Assembly (NCBI GenBank): GCA_033807695.1
Contig: CM066311.1
Span: 1,488,001 to 1,552,000, forward strand
DNA from: Daedaleopsis sinensis
Taxonomy: Eukaryota; Basidiomycota; Agaricomycetes; Polyporales; Polyporaceae
Length of the DNA stretch: 64,000 nucleotides
Direction of reading: 5' to 3'
In this document: piece by piece, positions 10,754-21,023 of the stretch
Layout: every line of letters begins with the position of its first letter
How positions within the stretch are numbered: the stretch's first letter is position 1
Made by a program: the position numbers and the translations under genes
Notes under the pieces: model-generated
The model's database searches: none
What the model saw: the letters and a program-made list of their open reading frames with translations, nothing else
What the model was told of the DNA's origin: nothing

Positions 10754-13708
10754 ATGGCGAGCTCGCGCATCATGTCTACAAGAGGCGGCACCCCCACGCA
10801 GTCGCTGGACTACAAGACGATGCTGGCCGAAAATCTCGATGGCCGGCGTAAGCGAACAGTTCAGCCCTTCAACGCATACATGCACACCACGCCCTCCCAA
10901 CGAGCCCCACAAAAACGGACAAGGCCCGCCCTCAAGCGTAAAGGCACGAGCGAACACAAGGACCAGCCCACCAGGCCGCGCAAGGTCTCTCGAACGACCT
11001 CCAAGTCGTCTCTCCCCGCTTCCAGCGCCAACCTCGTAGAACCGACCACCTTGTGGCCCTCTGATGTCCCGCGTTCAATGTTGTCCACCTTCCGAGTCAT
11101 GACTTCCACGTTCCAGGCATACGACTCCCAACCTACCACCACAACCGCCGCGACTCCGTCTCAGCCGACCACTATGTTCCCCGCCAAGGGGCCCGAGCCT
11201 ATGTTCGACCACTCCTGGCGGATCGCTTTCATGGGGTCGTCGTCTTTGCCAGAGAATACCAATCCTTCGACGATAACGCAACCAACCGGGCTCACTGTAT
11301 GCGCACCTGAGCAAACGTTCAGGTTCCAATCCGACGTTGCTCGCTCTCCGCTTCTGTACTCCAAGCCATACAACGGACCCCTCCTCCATCATATACCATC
11401 GCGTCACTCGCTACCAACTGGTTCTGAACTCCATCCGATTAACGTCGAAGGTCGCTCTGCGTTCTCAAATGTGCAGGCAGCGTCTTTCGGCTCGCCTCTA
11501 CTCCACCGGACTCAGCCTAGCGCCTCCTTGCAGTTTCCCGCTTGTGACGAACCCGGGTTTGGTCCCACTAGTGGTCGGGTGGCCGAGGCCATGTATATCC
11601 AGGACGAGTGTGACTTGGTAAGACCTCTTGAAGCTCATCATCCGTGCCAACCCAAGCCATCCCCTTCTTCGACCCATCCCATCCTGCCTGCGTCGCATGC
11701 TCGCCACGAACTGCATCCCATCGCTTTGGGTCCGACTAGCATGCTTGATGAGCGACCTATCATTCGTCCGGAAAGTTCCTCGTCTTCGTCGCACTATGGA
11801 TCGTTCGGGCATCTATATAATCCATCTATCACCACGCAATGCTACTCCAATAGTGAGCCGGTCTATTCTCTACACACGCATTTCTTACCACCATCCGACC
11901 GACATTCTGGATCGCGACCCATTGGCCAACACCCAACGTATGCGCCTATCCCCTACTTTCCGTTGCCCTATGCTCCGCATGTCCTCGTCTCGTCGCCTCC
12001 ACCTTCCGCCGGTGAACATGCACCGTATGCCTTTACCGCAGCTATGCCTCATCCCGCTTCTCTTCCTTATCCAGCATACCTGTCCTCGTTTCCGGCGCAG
12101 CCACACTCCGCTGCAGACACGTCCAGCACTACACCTCCGTGGTGCGCGCTCTATGACACGCTGAAGAGTGGGCCGATCCAAGCTTATCGTACCGCTCCAA
12201 AGACCAAGCAACAGAGGCCAAAGCGAGACGTCACCCCTGAGGACTCTGCCATTGAATCTCGGAGCGACTCTGAGGATACTTGGGCGACGCTTGCCGGCGC
12301 GGAAGACGCCCACCGATGCCCGTTCTGCCCGCGAACCTTTACGCTACCAAACAGCCTCACCCTCCACCTCAAGTGGCATTGGGGCGCGAGCTCTCTGGAG
12401 TGGAAGAAAGGTGAGATGAAACACGACGCATATATGCACGTTCACGCAGCTCAACCCACGTTTTCACAGGGATTAACAAGAACGGGAAAGGCATCGAGCG
12501 CGCCCTGCAGGCCGCAGCGAAACGTTGCGCACAGACGGAGAAGTTCCAGTCCGAACTCGAGCAGGCGTTTCTCGGCGGATCCTCTGCGACGGACGATAGC
12601 TGTGAGCCGCCTGCGCAGGGCGAGTCGTGGCACGCTGCTGAGAACGACTCGTTCTCTATGCCAGTCATCGCCGAGTCGTCGTCCGATGGCGCGGGGTTCT
12701 TCAACTTCGGCGCCGGCACCGCGACCCACTTCCAGCCCCAGCCCCAGCCCCAGCCTCTGTCTGGGGACCCTAGGGCTGCGTCGCCCCCAGCAGCAGCGTT
12801 GGAGGTGCCCTATGCGTACCATCCGTCGATGCCGGTGCTCATGTCGCCGTTCGACTACGCCTCCCGGATCCCATACACGTCTGGATCGTCGACTGGAGGC
12901 TCGGTGCCGCGTACTCCCGAACTCTCTGCCGGCTCGACGTCGTCGAACGCGGCCAGTGCGGGCGCCGCCTCCCCGACGTGGTCCCAAGACCTCTTCGGCT
13001 GCCATGAAGGGGAGACCCACGCCGACGACCTCTTCGGAGACGGGGACGGGGATGGGGACGGAGGGGGCGAGGACAACGGGCACGACAGGGGCGATGGCGT
13101 CGGTGTCGGTGTCGGCGCGTTCTACGGTGCCTCCCTTCAACCTCAAATCGGCGGCACTTCTCATTCTCACGGGGCCGTCCAAGGCCAAAGCCTCGCCGAG
13201 TCGGTGCGTCCCGCTCTCTGCTGACGTCTCGTGTCGCGACGCTGGCCTTGACGCGCCGCCCTCCGCCGGTCGTTAGCAGGTCGAGGTCGGCCGGCGACTC
13301 GGAGTGTCTGTGGAGTCTGACCCCGGCCTTCTTCCTCTACCTTTCCTTTTCGTTCCCAGTGCCAGTGCCGGTGCTAGTGCTAGTGCTAGCCCGCGGACGG
13401 CTCCGAGCCCGACGAGCGTGCGCGCGCCCCGTGTGGTCCCGCTGCGCCTCCCCCCGGCCGCGTCCGTATTCGTGCACGAGGACGCGGACGCGGACGAGCA
13501 AAATGCAGAAGCGGGTGGGGGCGGGGGCGGCGCGTGGCCATGGGACACTGACAGCCGTGCCAGTGGGGGGCAGGAGTTCGAGTATGGGGATGGGGATGGG
13601 GGGCTGCTGCTGGCCGTGCGCGCACTCGCGCCTCTGGACGAGTTCGCCGCGCTGCACGCTCTCCCGGAGCTCGACCTCGACACCTTTGGGAGGCTTTCTC
13701 TGTTCTGA
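10754..13708 (+). CDS. large C2H2-type zinc-finger protein, single finger
   Basis: Exons 10754-12410, 12470-13203 and 13280-13708 join in phase to about 939 residues. ATG 10754 is chosen; ATG 10772 is equally possible. The N-terminus has basic patches (DGRRKRTVQPF, QKRTRPALKRK). Residues about 165-500 are Pro/Ser/Tyr-rich and disordered. One C2H2 finger, CPFCPRTFTLPNSLTLHLKWH, lies just before intron 1 (C-x2-C-x12-H-x3-H). After it come a short helical Gln/Glu stretch, a PQPQPQ run, GDGDGD acidic tracts and a Ser/Gly/Asp-rich tail. A lone finger in a long disordered protein suggests a transcriptional or chromatin regulator, but DNA binding is not assured. Without the last intron the protein would end at 13224. 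Confidence 0.7.
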
Positions 13709-13850
13709 TTCGTGCTCTTCGCGTGGGCTCCCTCTCGTTCGACTTTGGAGCTTGGACCTGCGATCGCGGTCTCGAGTCTCGACGGCGTGCGTCCCATGAC
13801 GTGACCCGCCGGCTCTAGCACGTATTTATGTTCGCAGCAACTCTTCCCTG

Positions 13851-13940
13851 GCACCCTTATTCCTCGCACCCTTATTCCTCGCACCCTTATTCCCCGCACC
13901 CTTATTCCCCGCACCCTTATTTCCCGCACCCTTATTCACC
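13851..13940 (+). repeat. 15-bp minisatellite, six copies
   Basis: The unit GCACCCTTATTCCTC and one- or two-base variants (CCCC, TCCC, CACC at the end) starts at 13851, 13866, 13881, 13896, 13911 and 13926, with an exact 15-nt period. It lies about 140 nt after the stop of the zinc-finger gene and so probably in its 3' UTR or just beyond. Confidence 0.95.
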
Positions 13941-14187
13941 TTTCGCACATAGAGTATTGACCGTCCACACTAGTAAAACGCCATCGCCACTTATCCTTAT
14001 CTGACTAGCTGTTCGCGCCGCATCCGTATCCGTATTCCTACCGTACACGAACATGAACACGAACATAGACCGCATCAGTAATTGCAGCATACGTATATCC
14101 ATCATAGTTATAGTTACAGTCGAAAAGGCTCAGCCATTGCAACAACATTCGTACATCGTCCCCTCTCTCTCTCTTCAGATCCGCACC

Positions 14188-14239
14188 GCATATATCTTTC
14201 CTTGTAGCACACCGTATGTATCTTTCCTTGTAGCACTAC
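14188..14239 (+). repeat. 26-bp direct duplication
   Basis: Two adjacent copies share the core ATCTTTCCTTGTAGCAC (about 14194-14210 and 14220-14236) with slightly diverged flanks (CATATATC and TATGTATC). Short, local and noncoding. Confidence 0.85.
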
Positions 14240-14742
14240 ATCGGCTAGTCCTTGATACGTCTGAATAGCGTGCGCGTGAGGGCTCACAGCACCAATGAAA
14301 GTGAGCAATATTGACGCGAAGTAGCTAGGCAGATGAGACGCGTCCGGTCACACTCACGTGCACTCGCGCGTAAGTGACATCGACTTGAAAAACCTTCCCG
14401 CCGCCTTGACCTGGTACCACGCTGATATCGACGTTGAGCATGATCCTCTGAGTCTTACTATGTCTTATACACAGCGTGATGGCAGGATTGCCCCGACTCG
14501 ACGCCCCCGGCCTTCTACCATGTCTCCCTCCGCGGACCGCGATGGACCCTCTTGCGACTTTTTCTCGACAGTGTGTCGTCCGAAGGTCTCAGGCTGACGC
14601 GGAACGCGCAGTCTGCTGATTCGTGACTGGCGCACATTCCGCTCCGGCTGAGGATACCAACGTGAATCACTCGGTGACTCACAGTAAGTCGTATTCTGGA
14701 CTAGTGCATGCGGTTGATCGAGACGAAGAACTTGTACTACAG

Positions 14743-14927
14743 GTCTACTATCGCTCCGAGAGTGACAGACGTCGAGACAAGAAGTACGATGTTCGTGCCA
14801 CGAATGCTCCTGTCGATACTTCTTTGCTCGCTAACGAGGTGCGTATCGACTGTTGCAATTGCGCGATCCACTCGTGAACGATGCTAAGGAGGATTTGAAG
14901 GCTCCGGATCTCCGATACACCCCGTAG
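14743..14927 (+). pseudogene. Dal5-type MFS transporter, last two exons only
   Basis: Exons 14743-14838 and 14901-14927 encode VYYRSESDRRRDKKYDV, then APVDTSLLANE joined to APDLRYTP and a stop. This is the typical cytoplasmic tail of the allantoate-permease (Dal5) family. The complete gene ends at 55025 beside the other arm of the duplication, where the matching tail reads VYYRSENRRRDKKHGV and APDFRYTP. Nothing upstream of 14670 encodes the membrane part, so this copy is a passenger cut at the duplication edge. Splice sites are still intact, suggesting a fairly recent event. Confidence 0.8.
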
Positions 14928-15290
14928 GACTTGCAGTACAACTTCAGAGTTCGGATTAACGTTACTCATGTAACTCACACCGGGCATCTGTTCGTCATTC
15001 ATTTCTGTTATCTCGCAGGTAAACAGTATGTCTACGACGTCTATGTTCACCCACTTCAACAAACACGGTCATAACAGCGTGATCGATGGCTGTTATAGCT
15101 TCCGACTCGATGCTACGATAAGCTACATCCAACCATCACCATCAACAGCACCAAGAGCTATCCTACGACTGGAGTACTGGCATCGCCTGTATCATAAGCA
15201 GCCCCGAGGTATGTTGCAACCGTTCAATCATCTCGCCTCGAGGATACTCTTCAGCACTCAAAATCCGTGTGTTTGCTCTTTCATACAGCA

Positions 15291-16743
15291 ATGGACCATT
15301 CGCCCGACTCCGCGACCACGACCGCGAACCCAGAGATGCGACCCTTCCCCGCCTCCTTCCCATCCGACATTGAGTACCTGATCTTGGATGCCCCGTTCCT
15401 GGATAAGTCTACACTCTCCGCATGCTCGTGCGTGTGTCGCGCTTGGCTCCCCGTCGCCCGGTCCCACCTATTTCGCGTGATTCATATAGTCGCGTGTACA
15501 TGGCCGCCCAAGGAAGGATTGGACGCAGGACGTTTTGGAAGATTCTTCAGCTTCGTCAAACAAGGCGCAGATATCGGGCGATATGTGCGATTCCTGTGGT
15601 TGCACTGGCAGGATCGGAACAACGATGGTGCCCCTTGCTCCCTCGAGGGACTCGATGCCACCGTCGCTGCGATGCCCATGCTGCGTCGGCTCATCTTGTC
15701 CAGGATGAGGCTCTATCGCGAATCAGAGTTGGAAGCATCATCCGATGCATGTGCCACGGCCACGACGAGCACCGTCGACCCTCCTATCCCCCACGCCCCG
15801 CGCCTCCTGGCCACGCTCGACGAACTGTCGATCATCCAGTGCAATGCTGCCACGCGGGACGCTTGCCACTTGCTCCACGTCATCTGCATGTTCTCCAGCA
15901 TCGGGGAGCTCACGATCAACGGCGGCCCGTGGGAGGCCGCCCCTGGTGCTGATCTTAGCTCCCTCTTTCCCTGCGTCCCGACCGTCCGGTCCCTCGCCCT
16001 CTATGATGTCAATGCAGGTGGTCTCTCCGTGATCCACGACATTCTCCGCCGCTCCGGATCGCTAGGCAGGGATCTTGCAAAGATAACGGTGCGTGCAGGA
16101 GACGAGTGGTCCCAGGAGGGTCTAGAGCGCAGGGTCTCCATCTTGCAGTCGCTCCTCGTCGAGGCGGCTCCAGCGCTCGCTTCGGGGTGACTACGCCTCT
16201 GTTATGACCCTGATTATAAGGATAATTGTAAGTGTCACTCGAAGTGTCCTTCAAGTTCCCTCGTTAGCTGTGCCAGTCGCTCAGCAATGCTCACGCTTGG
16301 CATGCATCACAGACTGGGGACCAACATATGATCTCAGCGCATGCTCGCGCCTGCAAAAGCTGACAGTTCACATGGCTGCCGATGGAGAAGATCGCGAGCT
16401 CAGGTGGGATCATTGGTTGACGGCCATCCTACGCGGGTTCGTGAGTGCGCTAGCACCTCATGTGCAGGCGCTCCGTGACTTGCGCACGATCACACTAGCC
16501 ATCAGGCCGGGGCCGTTTGCAGCCAGGTGCTCTAGCAAAACGACGGAGGACGCTACGCGCGACGCGCTGTGGAGTGAGCTCGATAGCGCACTTTCAAGGT
16601 TTCCGAGCGTGCAGCGCGTGCGCATGGACTTTCGGGACCGTTACGATAAGCTGGAAGAGGAGCTGAGAGAGGGCTTGACAGAATGGGTGCAGTACAATCT
16701 GCCAACTGTGCATTCTCGCGGCATGTTAGAGACGGTGTGTTGA
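15291..16743 (+). pseudogene. F-box protein gene, copy A, with one nonsense codon
   Basis: Exon 1 (15291-16227) and exon 2 (16313-16743) join in phase as in the intact copy at 53252-54701. The F-box lies at about residues 17-55 (FPSDIEYLILDAPFLDKSTL, then SACSCVCRAWLPVARSHLF), followed by a leucine-rich region. Codon 300 (16188-16190) is TGA, where the other copy has TCA, a single C-to-G change at 16189. Everything after it, including the splice sites and 142 downstream codons, stays open. Translation would give 299 residues instead of about 455. I tested whether another acceptor could bypass the stop and found none that restores phase. Known: F-box proteins recruit substrates to SCF ubiquitin ligases. 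The N-terminal F-box would survive in a truncated product, so this copy could be a recent pseudogene or a short variant. Confidence 0.8.
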
Positions 16744-16819
16744 TTGGGCTATCAGAGAATACATGCTCGAAGGACATGATACTCATATGGTGAACAGGGG
16801 GTAAGAAGGTGAAGTCGGA

Positions 16820-18370
16820 CTAGCGAAAGCGGTCGAAGACGTCGTGGTGACCAGTCTCCTCATTCTTGGGACCCAATAACCATTGCGGAGAGGGGCTGAC
16901 GGTATCGAGCTTGCCTCCCGGCTCCTTGGCTGAGACTGAGAATGCGACATGGCCGGCAAGCATCGTGTACATCGCGCCGTCCACATCGATGTCGACCTCA
17001 GCGTATCCTGCGGGTATTTCCTCCATGGAGATAGTTGGGTATTCGACCCCGTCGAGCGTGTACGACTCGAACCTGGCGTACCGCCCTGACCCTGGCCCGG
17101 CGCGTGGTAAGTGTCTGCTGTGACCGATGCGGAAGTATAAAGAGGAGGCGGCTGGGACTCACCGAAAGCCATCGCGCTGCCTGTAGACTCGTTACCCGCC
17201 TGCCGGACACTATCAGTACCTGCACCCCAAGCGTGCCTGCAGATTAACACTACTCACAGCCGCTGTGTGTCGGTCAGAACGCTGCTGCAACAAACGGTCG
17301 GGTGTCGACCACGAGTTCCATTTCCCCTTGGTAGACCATACGCAGAACGCAGTGATCCACCCGTCTAGGTCATCCTGCCCACACATCTCCTGTCTACGGT
17401 AGGCGATGTGTTTCCAGAACTCCAGGTCGTGTCTCCCATCGAACGAGGCGATGAAGCGGAGAAGGATGGGGCGGAGCATGTCTGCCCAGTAGGACGGCTC
17501 GGGACCTAATTCCTCAAGGCGCGAGAGACGGCGATGAATCTCCTCCCAGTCGGCTTTGGTACCCTCAAGCGTGACGGAAGGGATGCCGCAGATGAAATGT
17601 ACGCCGAAGGTGAAGTAACTATGTAGTATGAGGTGTGAAAAAGGAAACGGTAGGGCGACGAGTAAGTACGTACTTCTTGAGGGTAGCCATCATCACAGCT
17701 GAGCATATCGTCCGGTCCTTGAGTGTGGTCGTGGTGAAATCAGGAGTGATCCACTCCAAAAGGGTGCTGTCCACGAGCTACATCGAAAGAGAATGAGTGT
17801 TGCAACGAGAGATTTATGTGGTCTATACGCACGTTTTCGTGCATCATCTGCGAGAATTGACGGGCTATTCCAACATAATCCGGGGTCTCACACCCGACTT
17901 CGATTGTCAAGCTCTTTTGTCCCTCATGAGCAACGAAGTATCCGCGGAGCTCCTCGGCATGTGCGTTCACGCTATCGACCGATGAGTACTGCCCACCCGA
18001 TGAGTCAGAGACCGAGGCGACGTACTAGAAGCTCAGCTGAGTCAGAATCGCCAGCCACACATCGTCTGGGCTGAATGATGTTCAGTACATCACGAGTCGG
18101 CAGTGTACTCTGAGATGTAACTTACCGAATGCGGAAATGCAAGTGGCTCCCGTACGCCTTCAATGCGGCACGCACAAAGCCATTGCTCACCGGGACAGTG
18201 GTAGGGAGCTCTTCCCCAGTTACGGAAGTCTGATCAACTGTACGAAGAGGTTCAGAACTCTCGCAGCCTTTTTGGAGAACATCGTATGCGCTCGATGGTA
18301 ACCAACGGCTGTCTGGCAGGACATATTCTGCAGCCTCAAGGCCGGGAGTGACTGTGAATGAGACGGGCAT
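16820..18370 (-). CDS. DUF4419 family protein, copy A (intact)
   Basis: Seven exons (18370-18126, 18070-18026, 17971-17833, 17777-17674, 17618-17258, 17199-17163, 17091-16820) join in phase to 400 residues. It opens MPVSFTVTPGLEAAEYV and shows the family landmarks: GFVRAALKAYGSHLHFRIRP, DDVWLAILTQLSFYVNAHAE, ELRGYFVAHEGQKSL, CGIPSVTLEGTKADWEE, WADMLRPILLRFIASFDG, then GWITAFCVWSTKGKW and a C-terminal DGVEYPTIS...IPAGYAEVDI module. DUF4419 (PF14388) has no established biochemical function and is often multicopy in agaricomycetes. It converges on the F-box gene with 76 nt between stop codons. A TATA box lies about 60 nt upstream of the ATG. It is the only open reading frame of the pair in this arm. 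Confidence 0.85.
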
Positions 18371-18430
18371 GTGGGGCGTGGAGTGGAAGGTGGCTGGGTG
18401 TGGCGGACTGCCAGTGTGTGGAAGGTTGGG

Positions 18431-18436
18431 TTTATA
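18431..18436 (-). promoter_or_regulatory. TATA box of DUF4419 copy A
   Basis: TATAAA on the minus strand within CTGATATAAACC, about 60 nt upstream of the ATG at 18370. The same motif sits 77-82 nt upstream of copy B (51523-51528), and a related one, CTATAAAG, lies about 58 nt upstream of copy C (50266-50271). Confidence 0.6.
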
Positions 18437-18887
18437 TCAGATGACTAGAAGGGCGACTACGGTCACGGTAAACATAGTGCTCACCGAGAGTTCATTCACA
18501 CACAGAGACAGCCTGGGAGGTTCTCTACACATATTCATCTCAAGAACGGTACCGGGCAGAGCGTATCGCGCAACTATCGAGTCACATCTTCAAAATCTGT
18601 CAATCAGTTACGTCGCCGGGTGTGAACACACTCATACTTGAGTTGGTGATAGTCCTACCAGAGACATTGGTATCAGACTGCCAGTAATCATTGAACTCGA
18701 CTGGTGCGCGACGGTGGAAGAGAGAGATAATCATGAAAAAGCAAAGCGGGAAGAAGGACTCAAGTACTCAAGGAGCAAAGTGCCGCCTGACAGTGGGCGT
18801 TTAAATTCGGGCGAAGTACACTGAAGCGCTCGGAGTGCTGACATAATAGGCATTTGCCAGCCCTAGTTCGTGGCACTGCCCCTTGCA

Positions 18888-18940
18888 GGCCCCTTGGTCG
18901 ACCATATGCAGAACGCGGTAATCCACCCGTCGAGGTCGAT
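18888..18940 (-). pseudogene. DUF4419 scrap (DLDGWITAF motif region)
   Basis: About 50 nt closely match the segment at 17322-17372 that encodes DLDGWITAFCVWSTKG; here the minus strand reads DLDGWITAFCIWSTKG. No other part of the gene is nearby and the flanks are unrelated, so this is a short relic next to a degenerate F-box/LRR fragment. Confidence 0.6.
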
Positions 18941-19027
18941 CGCTCATGGTCGTGCAGTTTGTACTGAACGATAGCGACGAGTCTAGGCCCCGGCTGGGGT
19001 CCCACTGACGAGGAAACGAGACAGTGC

Positions 19028-20055
19028 GTGCATTCATCCCGCAACTACTGGCTGAGGACTTTCACACAGGACGGCCACGGTATCGGGTACTGCTATTTGA
19101 GGAGGAGCAGGATTAGGCAGCTACCTGCCAGCGAGCCGCTGGGACTCGATGAATCAAGTTCCGACACTATGCGACCGTACCTGGGCTCTACTCTCGATCT
19201 CGCTATCGACGACCATCGAGGAGACGATCCTTATCCAGATGAGGCGGCATCAAGGCGGTTCCTGTGCGAGTTTGCAGGTCATATGCCCAGTCTACAGCGA
19301 TTGCGTCTCACCTTCACTTTCTGGATGCTGAACCTCCCGATGGCCAATGAGCCAACTTTGCTCTCACGATTCCCATGTCTGACGACCTTGGAGCTCAGAC
19401 TATGTCGTTTGCCGTCGTTTAATTTCCTCCGCCGTGCCCTCGTTAGCCTTACAGTCCTTTGAGCTCACATTCGCGGGAACGGAGTCCCATCTCGACTCGT
19501 TCGTTTCTTGGCTACCTCGAACCAACACTAAATTTACCCTTTCGAAAGCTACGCTATACGATGATGGACTATATCCTCAGTTATTCCCTGCATATGATCC
19601 CCGAGAGTCATGTCCACCTACTGCGGGATGTTGCGAAAGGCATCTCGACACTGAGTTGTCGCCTAATAGGTGTGTTGAATATTTTCAATTATTACCGTCA
19701 TCTAGCTGACTCGTGCGGTGTGATTGATTGCGAAGATAACTTCCCCATCACGTACTACACGACTCTCGTGTCCCTCACCTTGGTGCATGTACCCGCGATG
19801 CGGGTATTCACATGTTAAGGGCCGGCCCCTTGCACGTCGAAAGCGAAGGCCTCGAGCAAGTCGACTCTATCCTGGGAGGAACGGCCAAGTTTCGCGAGTT
19901 ACAGATGGTCTCGCTTTGCTTTGGTGCCACACCGTCACAAATGGAGCTGTCGCAGAAGATGGAGCTGCTTGCGACTCTGCAGCAGCGTGTGCCACAGCTA
20001 CACAAGAAGGGCCTGATACGTTTTGTCCCGAATGAGTACGTCTCGCACATTTAAT
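19028..20055 (+). pseudogene. degenerate F-box/LRR-type gene fragment
   Basis: The plus strand encodes leucine-rich stretches of F-box/LRR type in several frames: MPSLQRLRLTFTFWMLNL and FPCLTTLELRLCRLPSF (19270-19430), LQSFELTFAGTESHLDSFVSWL (19450-19520, shifted frame), YYTTLVSLTLVHVPAMRVF (about 19750-19810) and FRELQMVSLCFGATPSQ (about 19890-19950). The frame changes do not coincide with convincing introns, and no F-box is visible at the 5' end. I read this as a decayed paralogue of the F-box genes. It lies back to back with a DUF4419 scrap. Confidence 0.5.
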
Positions 20056-21023
20056 AGAGGTCGACGTTGACTGCTGACGAGATTGACGCGAAGGGTCCTT
20101 ATTGCCCGTCCTCCGAGCAGCGAGGACTGACTGCGAGGAGCTTCCGGATTGGCGTGGACGAAAGACTACAAACTCATGAATGACAAGTCGACTCAAGAGA
20201 CAGGTGCCAAGCCGTGAATCGAAGATTCTTGTTGATCGATATATAGATTGTGTCAGTACAGTGAAGTTCTGCAGAGAGTATGACAGTCACGTCCCGTGGC
20301 CGGCAAAGAGCACGACTCGAGGTAAATTTGGAGGCAACACTGAGTGCGCGGCCGGAGAACTTGAACAGCGTAGACTGCTTTGAACGATTTAGATTTCACT
20401 GTTAGCGTACTCAGTATTTAAAATTTATTCAGCTTACGCTCTGCGGGATTTTCAGGCGGCTGTGGGCCTAGGCAGACTGAGGTCCAGATGGTTAATTGTG
20501 AACAACCGCCGAAGTCACTGCCGGATGTGCACTTAGGCGTCTATGGAGCCAAAAGTGGTTGAGTCACGGGGCTATTTCCCACGACTCTTCTGTTGTCCAG
20601 TGTTCCGTTCTCCTGGTTCCCCTGGGTCGAATTCTCTTTAAGTTTCATACCCTCTCTCTTGGTTGGTTCTGCGAGCCGCCAACACACACTACTATCACGC
20701 ACTATCCTTTCTCCAATATTGGCTAATCTGCAGCGACATATTCATCTTCTACTTCAGGCTCCGAAGGTTTCGACTCGCCGCCGATAAAAGTTGATTGTCC
20801 AGAAGCCCATAACGTACTAGCACGTTGCTTGACACATGAAGCGGATGCGGGACGGGACACTAAAGGAACACGAAGTACGTTTCTATCTCCCTGCTACTGT
20901 CAGTGTGCGGCCTTCAAGAAAACAGGTCAAATATCGGAGAGACGGATGGTAGAATTCACGGCGGTTTTCTGTACCGGGCTTTAGAAGCAAAGTCTCCAGC
21001 TCTAACACAATCTATGGGTGCAG
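20056..21023. other. intergenic, no gene recognised
   Basis: Only short frames without motifs. The last 150 nt precede the F-box gene at 21024. A CAG just before its ATG could be the end of a 5' UTR intron. Confidence 0.45.

Larger units (their letters stand above)
14670..18490 (+). repeat. left arm of a 3.8-kb inverted segmental duplication
   Basis: This segment is the reverse complement of about 51490-55275, with high identity in genes, introns and spacers. Order here is the transporter 3' exons, a 5' leader region, the F-box gene (+), a 76-nt spacer and the DUF4419 gene (-) with its TATA box. Homology starts near a GTAAG splice donor at 14684 and fades upstream of the DUF4419 start near 18490. 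Introns and spacer sequence are included, so this is DNA-level duplication and not retroposition. Confidence 0.9.

Noticed and set aside
12451..13188. 245-codon minus-strand frame
   Set aside because: Antisense shadow of the large C2H2 gene; repeats of RR/GR mirror the acidic and Ser-rich coding strand.
13851..13940. CRISPR-like direct repeats
   Set aside because: Units are contiguous with no spacers, and the genome is eukaryotic. It is a minisatellite.
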